Assembly (NCBI GenBank): GCA_023391815.1
Contig: JAEWAF010000043.1
Span: forward strand, 186,001-250,000
DNA length: 64,000 nucleotides
DNA from: Pseudomonadota bacterium
GTDB taxonomy: Bacteria > Pseudomonadota > Gammaproteobacteria > Steroidobacterales > Steroidobacteraceae
Reading direction: 5' to 3'
The notes under the pieces are model-generated. The model had not been told where the DNA came from. It searched no databases and saw only the letters and a program-made list of their open reading frames with translations. The position numbers and the translations under genes were made by a program. The first letter of the stretch is position 1; each line of letters starts with the position of its first letter. Below, piece by piece: positions 1 through 8,307 of this stretch.

Positions 1-77
1 CGCGTGAGGACCACAGTCACATCACCCCGGCGGGCTATGAGGTGATCAACAGATACGTGATTGCTCAGCTCACCTGA
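1..77 (+). CDS. C-terminal end of an SGNH/GDSL-type hydrolase (partial)
   Basis: Reading from base 3, 24 codons run to a TGA at 75-77 and end in a DHSHITPAGYEVI segment. Asp-x-x-His followed by Thr-x-x-Gly-Tyr is the usual block V of SGNH/GDSL hydrolases, which carries the catalytic Asp-His pair. The rest of the gene lies before the window. Its stop overlaps the stop of the convergent phosphatase gene by 13 bases, so there is no room for a terminator between them. Two further SGNH proteins lie within 10 kb, so this may be another O-acyl esterase/transferase of the EPS locus. Only 24 residues are visible, so the family assignment is tentative. Confidence 0.55.
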   Translation, partial: REDHSHITPAGYEVINRYVIAQLT

Positions 78-616
78 TGTCCGGCTCGGATGCGCGCCGC
101 CAGCTCGCGGCTCGCATGCTCGAGCTGATCGAGCACACGCTGCGCATGCGCGTCATCCAGCTCATACGGATCGGCGATTTCCAGGTCGCCGGGGCCGAAC
201 GCACCGAGCCACACCAGCTTGGAATGATCCGCTCCGAGATCGTCCAGCAAGCCCCAGTTATGGCGATCCATCAATACGACGATGTCGGCCCATTGCAAAT
301 CCTCGGCGGTCACCTTGGACGAGCGATGAGCTGACAGATCGATGTTTCTTGCGCGACTCATGGCCACATGACGGTCGGGCGACGGCCGCCCGGCGACCCG
401 ATGGAACCCGGAGCTGCGCACTTCGATCTCGGCCGGCAGCCCTTGCCGCAGGCTGATCCCGGCGAACGGCGAGCGATAGATGTTTCCGTAGCAGACGACC
501 AGCACGCGTTTGATGCCGCCTTGACGGATGCGAGCAACCGAAACGTCACGCGCGGCCGCGAGCGCGCGCTTGGCGCGCAGGCGACGACGCAGAGCTTTGT
601 AGAGTCGAGCGATCAT
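65..616 (-). CDS. Low-molecular-weight protein-tyrosine phosphatase (Wzb-like)
   Basis: 183-residue protein with the LMW-PTP signature C-x5-R-S: C42-YGNIY-R48-S49-P50. The general-acid aspartate is in a DPY motif (D149). Cytoplasmic enzymes of this family dephosphorylate the tyrosine cluster of BY-kinases that control EPS polymerisation. The partner here is probably the CpsD-like kinase at 40.5-41.5 kb. The second cysteine common in the P-loop (CLGNICRS) is a tyrosine. The ATG at 616 was chosen; ATGs at 637 and 640 are possible and no start has a clear Shine-Dalgarno. The longer reading frame up to 1108 is antisense to the ligase gene and is not credible. The gene lies 77 bases downstream of the acyl-CoA ligase on the same strand. 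Confidence 0.88.
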   Translation of the reverse strand: MIARLYKALRRRLRAKRALAAARDVSVARIRQGGIKRVLVVCYGNIYRSPFAGISLRQGLPAEIEVRSSGFHRVAGRPSPDRHVAMSRARNIDLSAHRSSKVTAEDLQWADIVVLMDRHNWGLLDDLGADHSKLVWLGAFGPGDLEIADPYELDDAHAQRVLDQLEHASRELAARIRAGHQVS

Positions 617-693
617 TGATGGGGCACCCGGCGGCATCATGCGCGATTCGTGGCCGCGATGAAACGACCAAAAGCGCGATTTGGTGTTGTTCG

Positions 694-2286
694 TCAGACC
701 CGACCGGCGGCGCGAATTGCGGCGGACTGCTCGGTGCTCTGTATCAGCATCGCCGCCAAGGCGCCGCGATCGCATTTGCCATTGGCATTGCGTGGCAACT
801 GGCCCATCACATGCACTTCCGCAGGCACCATATACGCCGGCAGTTGCATGCGACAGTGATGGCGAATCCGTTCCGTCATGTCGGCCGGTGCATCGGGAGC
901 GGCCACGGCCGCGACGACCACCCGCTGGCCCAGGTTGTCGTCCTGCAAGCCCACGACCGCGGATTCCACGACGTGCGGCAGCTCGGCGATCACCTCTTCG
1001 ATCTCGGTGGGGCTGATGCGATAGCCGGAGCTCTTGATCAGGTTGTCGCGGCGGCCGATGAAATAAATGAATCCGTCGGCGTCGGTCTTCACCAGATCGC
1101 CCGACCACACCGCAGTCTCCTCACGGGTCAGTTGTGACAACGGTTTCGGCAGCGGTTTGAAACGTTGTCGGGTCAGCTCCGAGTCGTTCCAATAGCCGAG
1201 CGTCACCAGCGAGCCCCGGTGCACGAGCTCGCCCACTTCACCCGGCTGACACTGCTTGCCCTCGGCATTGAGCACCAGGATCTCCTGGCCGGGGATCGCT
1301 TTACCGATCGAGCCGAGATGCTGTTCGAGTTGCGAGGGTTCGAGATAAGTCGAGCGGAATGCCTCGGTGAGACCGTACATGCAGAAGACCTGCGTATTCG
1401 GCAGCCGCGACTGCAGATTCCTGATCACGCTCACTGGCAAGGCGCCGCCGGAGTTGGTGATATATCGCAATGACTTCACCACGGCTTGCGGCCATTCCAA
1501 CGTGGCCAGATGCATCCACATCGTCGGCACGCCGGCAAGCGCAGTGATACGTTCGGCCACCATGTCCTGTAACAATGCCGCCGGTAGCGAGAAATTGGTG
1601 AGCACGGCGCATGCGCCTACCGCGAACGCGGTCGTCACCTGACTCAATCCATAGTCGAAGCTCAGCGGCAACGCGACCAGCACGCGGTCCGAGGCTGTGT
1701 TCTTGAGATAGCCGGACACCGTGAGGGCGCCGGCGACCAGATTTCGGTGAGAGACAACCACCCCCTTCGGTCGACCCGTGCTGCCGGAGGTATAGAGCAA
1801 GGCGGCGGGATCGTTGTCGATGGCGGGGCTCTCGACCCGGACATCGCTGGCGATGAGTTGGTCGTATCTCAGACCCTCGACGCCGCTTTGAGCGGCATCA
1901 CACCACACCACGGTGGAGATCGTTGGACAACGCGGAATCGAGTCCTCGACCACCACGGCGGCCGTCTGAGATGCAACGAGCGCGATGGCGCCAGCATCGT
2001 TCAGCACGTATTCGAGCTGCCGCGCCTTCAGCAGCGGATTGACCGGAACGAAAATGGCACCGAGACGGCTGCAAGCCAGTGCCGTCTCGATCACGACGGC
2101 GCGATTCTGCAAGTAAACGGCGACGCGGTCGCCTCGCCCCACGCCATGCGAGCGCAAGGCTGCCGCCAGTGAATGGGACCGGCGCTGCAACTCGGCGTAG
2201 GTGATGGTATTCCCACGGCTGCGCAGAGCTTCGTTGTTCGGGAAGCGCTCAGCGGAGACGTCGAACAGATCGTGCAGCAGATTCAT
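694..2286 (-). CDS. Acyl-CoA ligase (AMP-forming), exosortase A system-associated
   Basis: 530 residues covering a complete ANL-superfamily enzyme, which adenylates a carboxylate and transfers it to CoA or a carrier protein. Visible motifs are the P-loop YTSGSTGRPKG (165-175), the hinge region SGDLVKTDADGFIYFIGR, and the C-terminal catalytic lysine in PRNANGKCDRG. Length and motifs fit the exosortase-A-associated ligase family. It lies downstream of the first MBOAT gene, with 118 bases between, so it could supply acyl donors for polymer decoration. The substrate is unknown. A second ANL ligase with its own ACP lies at 30.7-32.5 kb, so the two probably use different acids. The start is the first ATG and matches the family N-terminus. 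Confidence 0.85.
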   Translation of the reverse strand: MNLLHDLFDVSAERFPNNEALRSRGNTITYAELQRRSHSLAAALRSHGVGRGDRVAVYLQNRAVVIETALACSRLGAIFVPVNPLLKARQLEYVLNDAGAIALVASQTAAVVVEDSIPRCPTISTVVWCDAAQSGVEGLRYDQLIASDVRVESPAIDNDPAALLYTSGSTGRPKGVVVSHRNLVAGALTVSGYLKNTASDRVLVALPLSFDYGLSQVTTAFAVGACAVLTNFSLPAALLQDMVAERITALAGVPTMWMHLATLEWPQAVVKSLRYITNSGGALPVSVIRNLQSRLPNTQVFCMYGLTEAFRSTYLEPSQLEQHLGSIGKAIPGQEILVLNAEGKQCQPGEVGELVHRGSLVTLGYWNDSELTRQRFKPLPKPLSQLTREETAVWSGDLVKTDADGFIYFIGRRDNLIKSSGYRISPTEIEEVIAELPHVVESAVVGLQDDNLGQRVVVAAVAAPDAPADMTERIRHHCRMQLPAYMVPAEVHVMGQLPRNANGKCDRGALAAMLIQSTEQSAAIRAAGRV

Positions 2287-2404
2287 CGGATCGGCGACCG
2301 TGCCCTCGTTGAAACGGCCAGTCCGTCACGAGCCGGCCGGGTCGATTCTACTTCGTGAGAAGCCGGGGCCGCTCGGCATGTTTTGCCAACCACCCGCGGC
2401 CGCC

Positions 2405-3817
2405 CTAGAACTGGAAGTAGATGAACACCTGCTGAGTCAACGGCGGGAACACCGTCACCATGGCGATACAGTAGCCGTACAGGGCCACTCGCCGCCAGGC
2501 GGGCAAGGACAGCGCCAGCAGCATCTCATTGCGCCGGTACGCGAACCACTCGTAAATGAACAATGGCGCCGCGAAGAACACCAGCAGGCTACCGGCATAG
2601 AGTGCAAAATCCGTCAGCGCAAATCCGTGACCCAGCGCTCCAATCAATCCAAAGGCCTGCGACAGCGATCCGGCCCTGAAAAAGATCCAGCCGATACAGA
2701 CCAGGTGGAACATCACCACGGCCTGCAACACCGAGATCGCCCGATGACTGGCCGGCTTTTCGAAGCTCTCGGTGCCCACCATGCGATAGGCGATCAGCAA
2801 CAACCCGTGCCACGCGCCCCAGGCGATGAAAGTCCAGTTCGCCCCATGCCATAGCCCACCGAGCAGCATGGTCAGCAGCAGGTTGATGTGGGTGCGCGTC
2901 GGGCCGCGCCGATTGCCACCCAGCGGGATGTAGAGATAGTCACGCAACCACTGCGACAAACTGATGTGCCAGCGCTGCCAGAACTCGCTCGGGCTGCGCG
3001 AGAAATACGGCATGCGGAAGTTATAGGACAGGTCGATGCCCAGCCACTTCGATACGCCCTGCGCGATCGAGGAGTAACCCGAAAAGTCGCCGTAGATCTG
3101 AAACGCGAATGCATACACGCCGATCAGCATCTCGGTCGCGGTGAGATCCGCGGCCGGCATGTCGAACACCCGGTTGGCGATCGGCGCGAGGTTGTCGGCG
3201 ATGAACACCTTCTTCGCCAGGCCGATCATGATGTGATACAGGCCTTCGGCGAAGTCGCCCTGCTTCAGACGCCGCTCATTCTGCAGCTGTGGCAGCAGAT
3301 TCGTGGCGCGCTCGATCGGGCCCGCCACCAGCGGTGGGAAATAGGCCACGTAGGTGGCGAACTCGGGCAGGTTGCGTGCCGGCTGAGCCTTGCCACGATA
3401 AACATCGATGGTGTAGGCCATGCTCTGGAAGGTGTAGAACGAGATCCCCACCGGCAGCACGATGTGCAGCACCGGCAGATGCGGCTGGAAGCCGAGGCTG
3501 GTCAGCAACCCGGCCATTTCGTTGACGAAGAAGCCGAAATATTTGAAGAAGCCCAGGAAGGTGAGATTCACCACCACCGAGGTGGTGATCAGCAGCTTGC
3601 GCTTGTGGGCATCGTCCACCCGGACCAGGTAATAGCCGACGTAATAGTCGACCACGGTCGAGAACGCGAGCAGCCCCAGATAGCGCCAGTCCCAGAAGCC
3701 GTAAAAGATATAACCGGCGATGAGCAGCAGATAGTTCTGGCCCCGGTGCGGCAGGCGCCAGTACAGCGCCAGCACGATCGCGAAAAAGCCCCAGAAGATG
3801 AAGCTGTTGAAAATCAT
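2405..3817 (-). CDS. MBOAT family membrane O-acyltransferase (AlgI-like), module 1
   Basis: 470-residue polytopic membrane protein. It carries the MBOAT/AlgI motifs QRWHISLSQWLRDYLYIPLGGNR, with H284, and GGLWHGANWTF, with the presumed catalytic H324. Proteins of this family move an acyl group, usually acetyl, across the inner membrane to a periplasmic SGNH partner that esterifies the polysaccharide. The partner is the SGNH gene just upstream, whose end overlaps this start by 4 bases (ATGA type), which implies translational coupling. It aligns without visible gaps to module 2 at 9.2-10.7 kb over the first 330 residues, and both histidines fall at identical positions. The donor could be acetyl or a longer acyl group. 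Confidence 0.88.
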   Translation of the reverse strand: MIFNSFIFWGFFAIVLALYWRLPHRGQNYLLLIAGYIFYGFWDWRYLGLLAFSTVVDYYVGYYLVRVDDAHKRKLLITTSVVVNLTFLGFFKYFGFFVNEMAGLLTSLGFQPHLPVLHIVLPVGISFYTFQSMAYTIDVYRGKAQPARNLPEFATYVAYFPPLVAGPIERATNLLPQLQNERRLKQGDFAEGLYHIMIGLAKKVFIADNLAPIANRVFDMPAADLTATEMLIGVYAFAFQIYGDFSGYSSIAQGVSKWLGIDLSYNFRMPYFSRSPSEFWQRWHISLSQWLRDYLYIPLGGNRRGPTRTHINLLLTMLLGGLWHGANWTFIAWGAWHGLLLIAYRMVGTESFEKPASHRAISVLQAVVMFHLVCIGWIFFRAGSLSQAFGLIGALGHGFALTDFALYAGSLLVFFAAPLFIYEWFAYRRNEMLLALSLPAWRRVALYGYCIAMVTVFPPLTQQVFIYFQF

Positions 3818-4770
3818 GTCGCGCTCGCCAGCTCGGCATGCAGGTCCGCCGCCAGCACCTTGCTCAGGATCTGCTGACCGGCATGATTCAAGTGCATCCG
3901 ATCGAGGTAGTGCGAGCTGTCGAGGCCCGCGACCTTGCGCAGATCGACGATGCTCAGCGCCCGGCTGGCCTCGAGCTCGCGCAGTTCCGGATCGATCTCG
4001 TACGCCGATTGCACCGGCATCGCGACTACGATCACGCGCGTGCCCTTGCTTTTCAGCCGATCGAGCATGCCGGCGAGCGTGCGATAGGTGTAGTCGACCG
4101 TGGGCTCGCCGGTCGCGTGGTGAGCCCCGTCCTGCTCATTGGCAACCCCTGCTCGAGCGGCATTGCCAGCCTGCGTGAACTGCACGTAGTTCGGCACGAC
4201 GGACTTGAAAAAGCGATTGCGCAGCGTGTCGCGCAACGCATAGGTTCGCAGCAGCGAAGCGGCCATGAATTCGCCGATGTCGCCGCTGTTTTCCAGCCCG
4301 ATGCCGCTCGGATTGGCCAGATCGCCGATCCGGCAATACAGCGCGCCAAGTCGCGAGGGGTCGTTGCGGGTCTGATCGCTCAGCAGATGCCAGGCAAACC
4401 CGATGACGATGATGTCGAACTGCACCTCGCGTCGCTCGACCACCTGGTGGTCCAGCAGGCACTGCCAATCCCACAATCCGGTGCCGTCCGGCGTCACCTT
4501 GGCGATCGTCACATCCGGCACGGCGCCGTTGACGATCTCGGGCGCGATGCCATTGTTGGTCAGGGAATTTCCAAGCAGCAGCAAGGAGTGCCGCTGTGGC
4601 TGGCCGGCGGCCGCGATGAGCTGCGGGATCTCGGCGACATGGGCCAGGTTGCCGGACAGCCGCGGTTCCGCCAGCCTCAGACCGAGGTCCACTAGCGCAA
4701 TACCCGCGAGCAGGGCAAAAACCACCCGCGTTTCAGTGGCGCGCAGGAGCGCACCGAATCTGCTGGTCAT
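3814..4770 (-). CDS. Membrane-anchored SGNH-type O-acyltransferase/esterase, module 1
   Basis: 318 residues. One N-terminal hydrophobic segment (about 12-32) would anchor the enzyme with its catalytic domain in the periplasm, as in AlgJ/AlgX-like proteins. Block I is LLLLGNSLTNNG (GNS instead of GDS) and block V is DRMHLNHAGQ, which supplies the Asp-x-x-His pair. It is the first gene of a unit followed by MBOAT 1, then the acyl-CoA ligase and the phosphatase. Inference: it accepts the acyl group delivered by MBOAT 1 and places it on the EPS. An esterase role cannot be excluded. Module 2 has the same two activities in the opposite gene order. Confidence 0.72.
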   Translation of the reverse strand: MTSRFGALLRATETRVVFALLAGIALVDLGLRLAEPRLSGNLAHVAEIPQLIAAAGQPQRHSLLLLGNSLTNNGIAPEIVNGAVPDVTIAKVTPDGTGLWDWQCLLDHQVVERREVQFDIIVIGFAWHLLSDQTRNDPSRLGALYCRIGDLANPSGIGLENSGDIGEFMAASLLRTYALRDTLRNRFFKSVVPNYVQFTQAGNAARAGVANEQDGAHHATGEPTVDYTYRTLAGMLDRLKSKGTRVIVVAMPVQSAYEIDPELRELEASRALSIVDLRKVAGLDSSHYLDRMHLNHAGQQILSKVLAADLHAELASAT

Positions 4771-5013
4771 GAATAAACTCTGCGGTCCCTTAGTGCTGGC
4801 TAAAGAATCCGAGCCGCGCCGATGCGGTCAGACACCCATGATGGAGGCATCTTCCGCCCGATGCTGCGACTTGCGACACGCCCCTCGAACCGGCCGGACG
4901 CCGTTTGACCCCGGGAATGGAGGATTGGATCACGCGTCCCGCCGGTCAACCCGCTATGATTGCCGGCCAATCCGCAATAGCCGTCTTGCCGTGGCGCTCA
5001 CAGACTCCAAGTC
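4771..5013. promoter_or_regulatory. Divergent intergenic region, SGNH/MBOAT module 1 versus GT4
   Basis: 243 bases between divergently transcribed genes. On the + strand a TATGAT at 4955-4960 is a good -10 candidate for the glycosyltransferase, about 54 bases ahead of its start, but no convincing -35 lies 16-18 bases upstream. The hexamer context (GC-TATGAT-TGCC) resembles those ahead of 12468 and 23792. I see no clear promoter for the minus-strand genes and no hairpin of note. Confidence 0.35.
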
Positions 5014-6219
5014 ATGAATTCTGCGCGACCGAGCCTTTCCGCCACAAGTGATCCGAAGTCGCAAACGGCCGACGCCGCCGAGCGCCTGCGCGTGCTCATG
5101 GTGAATTCGACGCTGCACATCGGCGGCGCCGAGCAGGTGGCGGCGAACCTCACCAAGCACATGGACCGGCGGCAGTTCGATGTCACCGCCTGCTTTCTCA
5201 AAGAAAACGGCATCGTCGGCAAGCAGATGCTGGAGGGGGGCGTGGATCTGATCCCCATTCCCGGCTATCGCGGCAAACGGGATTACTTCACGGCGTTCAA
5301 GCTGCGCCGGCTGGTGAAGCAACGGCGCATTCAACTGCTCCACAGCCACGACATCCACGGCTTGATGGACGCGGCCTTCTGCCGGCTCACGGTGCCGGGT
5401 CTGCGTCACGTCCACACCTTCCATTTTGGCAACTATCCTCACATCTCGCCGCGCTATGCCCGCATCGAGCGGCTGCTGTGGCGAGTGCCCGATGCCTTGA
5501 TCGCCGTCGGTCATGAGCAGGCCGCGAGCATTCGCAACCTGCACAACATTCCTGCCGAGCGCATGCAGGTCATTTGGAACGGTACCGACGTGCCCTCGCC
5601 CGACCTCGCACCGGAAGTCGTGGCCCAACTGCCTCGCGACGGCACCCCTGTCATCGGCAGCATCAGCACGCTGATTCCGCAGAAAGGCCTGCCGGACCTG
5701 CTGCAGGCGGCAGCGTTGCTGCGTCAACGAAACAAGCGTTTTCTGATGATCCTGGCCGGCGAAGGCAAGCTGCGTCGGGAGCTCGAAGCGCAGGCGCTGA
5801 GCCTGGGCTTGCAGGATCATGTGCGATTTCTGGGCTGGGTCAGCGCGGCCTCGCGACGGGCGCTGCCGGCCTGTGACATCTTCGTGCAGTCCTCGCATTG
5901 GGAAGCCATGTCGGTAGTCGTGCTGGAAGCCATGGCGGGCGCCAAGCCCATGGTCATCACCTCCGTCGGCGAAAACGCGCGCGTCGTGATCAACGAGCAA
6001 AGCGGTCTGGTCGTCCCGCCCCGCTCTCCTCAAGCGCTGGCGGATGGATTGTGTCGTCTGCTGGACGACGTTGATCTGCGGCATCGACTCGGCGCGGCCG
6101 CCCAGCAACGATTTGGCGAGTGGTTCACGGTGCAACAGATGGTTCACAACTACGAGCGTCTGTACGCTCAGCTCATCCAAGGCGCGGGCACGGTGACCGC
6201 AGCGGAGAAAGCCGCTTGA
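5014..6219 (+). CDS. Glycosyltransferase family 4 (GT-B fold)
   Basis: 401 residues. After about 25 variable residues a Rossmann strand RVLMVNSTLHIGGAEQVA begins, with the GGAE donor/acceptor loop typical of GT4 enzymes. The C-terminal domain has ISTLIPQKGLPDLLQA and the E-x7-E motif EAMSVVVLE. Such enzymes transfer a sugar from a nucleotide sugar to a lipid-linked intermediate on the cytoplasmic face of the membrane. It is the first gene of a two-gene plus-strand unit. The next glycosyltransferase starts inside its stop codon. Sugar and linkage cannot be read from the sequence. Confidence 0.87.
   Translation: MNSARPSLSATSDPKSQTADAAERLRVLMVNSTLHIGGAEQVAANLTKHMDRRQFDVTACFLKENGIVGKQMLEGGVDLIPIPGYRGKRDYFTAFKLRRLVKQRRIQLLHSHDIHGLMDAAFCRLTVPGLRHVHTFHFGNYPHISPRYARIERLLWRVPDALIAVGHEQAASIRNLHNIPAERMQVIWNGTDVPSPDLAPEVVAQLPRDGTPVIGSISTLIPQKGLPDLLQAAALLRQRNKRFLMILAGEGKLRRELEAQALSLGLQDHVRFLGWVSAASRRALPACDIFVQSSHWEAMSVVVLEAMAGAKPMVITSVGENARVVINEQSGLVVPPRSPQALADGLCRLLDDVDLRHRLGAAAQQRFGEWFTVQQMVHNYERLYAQLIQGAGTVTAAEKAA
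6204..6218 (+). promoter_or_regulatory. Ribosome-binding site and TTG start of the second glycosyltransferase
   Basis: GGAG at 6204-6207 sits 8 bases ahead of a TTG at 6216-6218 that overlaps the TGA of the previous gene (TTGA). No ATG or GTG exists in frame near the point where glycosyltransferase-like sequence begins, and the upstream in-frame ATG at 6120 would put about 32 non-family residues inside the preceding gene. The TTG is therefore the best start and implies translational coupling. Confidence 0.6.
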
Positions 6220-7217
6220 CCGGTCAGCCTAGACAAGTACTGCCTCGGACCCTCGCGATCAGCTGGGAGCAACACCGCCGCACGCGCGAACTGTGCGCGT
6301 GGCTCGGCGTGCCATTGCACGAAGTCACGTTCAGCGCACCCCGGCTGAAGCGTTACGCCAAGCTCGCAAAACAAACATTGAGCCTGCTGTCACGGCACCG
6401 GCCCAAAGTGCTGTATGTACAGAACCCTTCATTGATGCTCTCGCTGCTGGTGCTGGCGGCACGGCCGTTCCTCGGCCGATACAAAGTGATCATGGACGCC
6501 CACAACGAAGCGGTGGCGCCCTTCACCCATGCCTACTGGCCGGTCACCTCCCTCACCCGCCATGCGCTGCGCTCGGCGGATGTAACCATCGTTACAAACG
6601 CCGCACTGGCGGATCAGGTGCGCGAGGTCGGCGGCACGCCGCACGTGCTGCCCGATCGATTACCGACCCCGCCCTTCGCACCGACGGAGCCGCCGAAGCT
6701 CGAAGGGCCGCTGCGTATCATGGTCGTCGCGACCTATGCCGCCGACGAGCCGATCGCCGAAATCATCGAGGCGGCACGAATGCTGGGCGATCAATATCAA
6801 CTCAGCATCACCGGTCGCGAAACCAAGCTGCCCGCCGAGCAACGCGCGCGCCTGCCCGCCAACGTACGGCAAACGGGATTCTTGTCCGAAGAAGCCTATT
6901 GGGAGCTGATGCGTGACAGTCACATCGTGCTCGATCTGACGTTGAAGCCCAACTGTCTGGTGTGCGGCGCTTATGAATCGCTGGCGCTACGCCGACCCAT
7001 GGTGCTGACCGGCAATCCCGCCACCGTGGATCTGTTCGGCAAAGTCGCGCTGTTTCCGAGCGAGCACGACGCCGCCAGCATCGCGGAATGTTTGCAACGC
7101 TCGCGGGCGGAGCTCGCCCAGCTCAACGAGAGTGTGCTGACCGAGCAGCCGCGATTCGAACAGCGCTGGCTGGAACACGGCCGGCGGTTGCGCGACAAGA
7201 TCTCCAGCTGGCTCTAA
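6216..7217 (+). CDS. Glycosyltransferase, GT4-like (divergent)
   Basis: 333 residues from the TTG start. The N-terminal domain contains VLYVQNPSLMLSLLVL and the conserved MDAHNEAVAPF. The C-terminal domain has LRIMVVATYAADEPIAEI and a donor-site region KPNCLVCGAYESLALRRPMVLT. In that region only the second glutamate of the usual E-x7-E pair is evident, so it is a divergent GT-B enzyme. It is cotranscribed and coupled with the GT4 gene before it. Its stop overlaps that of the convergent uxs gene by 4 bases. Confidence 0.75.
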   Translation: MTGQPRQVLPRTLAISWEQHRRTRELCAWLGVPLHEVTFSAPRLKRYAKLAKQTLSLLSRHRPKVLYVQNPSLMLSLLVLAARPFLGRYKVIMDAHNEAVAPFTHAYWPVTSLTRHALRSADVTIVTNAALADQVREVGGTPHVLPDRLPTPPFAPTEPPKLEGPLRIMVVATYAADEPIAEIIEAARMLGDQYQLSITGRETKLPAEQRARLPANVRQTGFLSEEAYWELMRDSHIVLDLTLKPNCLVCGAYESLALRRPMVLTGNPATVDLFGKVALFPSEHDAASIAECLQRSRAELAQLNESVLTEQPRFEQRWLEHGRRLRDKISSWL

Positions 7218-8176
7218 ATCATCTGGGAAGCCAGCAGCTTCTCGAAATACGCCACGGTGCGGGTCAGTCCTTCGCGCAGCGGCACCTTCGGGCTCCAGTC
7301 CAATGACTGCCTGGCTTTGCTGATATCCGGTCGCCGCTGCCTGGGATCGTCCATCGGCAGCGAGCGGTGCTCCATCCTCGAGCCCGAGCCGGTGATGTCG
7401 AGCACGGTCTGCGCCAGCTCCAGCATCGTGAACTCGCCCGGATTGCCGATATTGATCGGACCAGTCACCTCGTCGCTGCTGCCCATCAGCGCAAGGAACG
7501 CCTCGACCATGTCGTCGACGTAACAAAACGAGCGCGTCTGGCTGCCGTCGCCGTAGATGGTGATGGGCTGATTGCGCAGCGCTTGCATGATGAAATTGGA
7601 AACGACGCGGCCGTCGTGCGGGTGCATGCGCGGCCCATACGTGTTGAAGATGCGCATCACCTTGATACGCAGGCGGTGCTGGCGGTAATAGTCAAAAAAC
7701 AGGGTTTCGGCGCAGCGCTTGCCTTCGTCGTAACAGGAGCGCGGTCCGATGGAATTGACGTTGCCCCAGTATTCCTCGATCTGCGGATGCATGGAGGGAT
7801 CGCCGTACACCTCGGAGGTGGATGCCTGCAAGATCTTCGCCCGGACCCGCTTCGCGAGCCCCAGCATATTGATCGCGCCGTGCACGCTGGTCTTGGTGGT
7901 CTGCACCGGGTCGTGCTGATAATGAATCGGCGAGGCCGGACAGGCGAGATTGAAAATCTCATCCACTTCGACATACAGCGGAAACGTCACGTCATGGCGC
8001 ATCATTTCGAAATGCGGCCGTTCCAGCAGCTGCGCGATGTTGTCCTTGGAACCGGTGAAGAAATTATCGACACACAGTACGTCGTGACCATCGGCGATCA
8101 GGCGATCGCACAGGTGCGAGCCCAGAAATCCCGCCCCGCCCGTGACCAGAATGCGCTTGGTGCTGAACTGACTCAT
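7214..8176 (-). CDS. uxs: UDP-glucuronate decarboxylase (UDP-xylose synthase)
   Basis: 320 residues, an extended short-chain dehydrogenase. The NAD-binding GGAGFLG is at 13-19, the catalytic serine in STSEVYGDP, and YxxxK in SCYDEGK within a GPRSCYDEGKRCAETL block characteristic of UXS. The enzyme oxidises and decarboxylates UDP-glucuronate to UDP-xylose in the cytosol, so it predicts xylose, or a pentose made from it, in the polymer. ATG 8176 was preferred over the upstream in-frame ATG at 8224 because GAGGA lies about 5 bases before it and family homology starts there. It lies 131 bases downstream of SGNH module 2. Confidence 0.92.
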   Translation of the reverse strand: MSQFSTKRILVTGGAGFLGSHLCDRLIADGHDVLCVDNFFTGSKDNIAQLLERPHFEMMRHDVTFPLYVEVDEIFNLACPASPIHYQHDPVQTTKTSVHGAINMLGLAKRVRAKILQASTSEVYGDPSMHPQIEEYWGNVNSIGPRSCYDEGKRCAETLFFDYYRQHRLRIKVMRIFNTYGPRMHPHDGRVVSNFIMQALRNQPITIYGDGSQTRSFCYVDDMVEAFLALMGSSDEVTGPINIGNPGEFTMLELAQTVLDITGSGSRMEHRSLPMDDPRQRRPDISKARQSLDWSPKVPLREGLTRTVAYFEKLLASQMI

Positions 8177-8307
8177 ACGGTCCTCGCGGGCAATAGGCCG
8201 GCCAGCCCGCGGGACGCGCAACAATTAGAGCATCGCTGACACGGGCACCCGGTAACCCGCTGTCATTCGAAAGTGTTCCAACTCCGGCGCGAATACCAAA
8301 CGCGCGA

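Noticed and set aside
617..1108. N-terminal extension of the phosphatase frame
   Set aside because: Overlaps the acyl-CoA ligase C-terminus and has no family features; phosphatase homology starts after ATG 616.
4954..6180. 408-codon frame on the - strand
   Set aside because: Antisense to the GT4 gene, which has full family motifs; no domain recognisable in the antisense frame.
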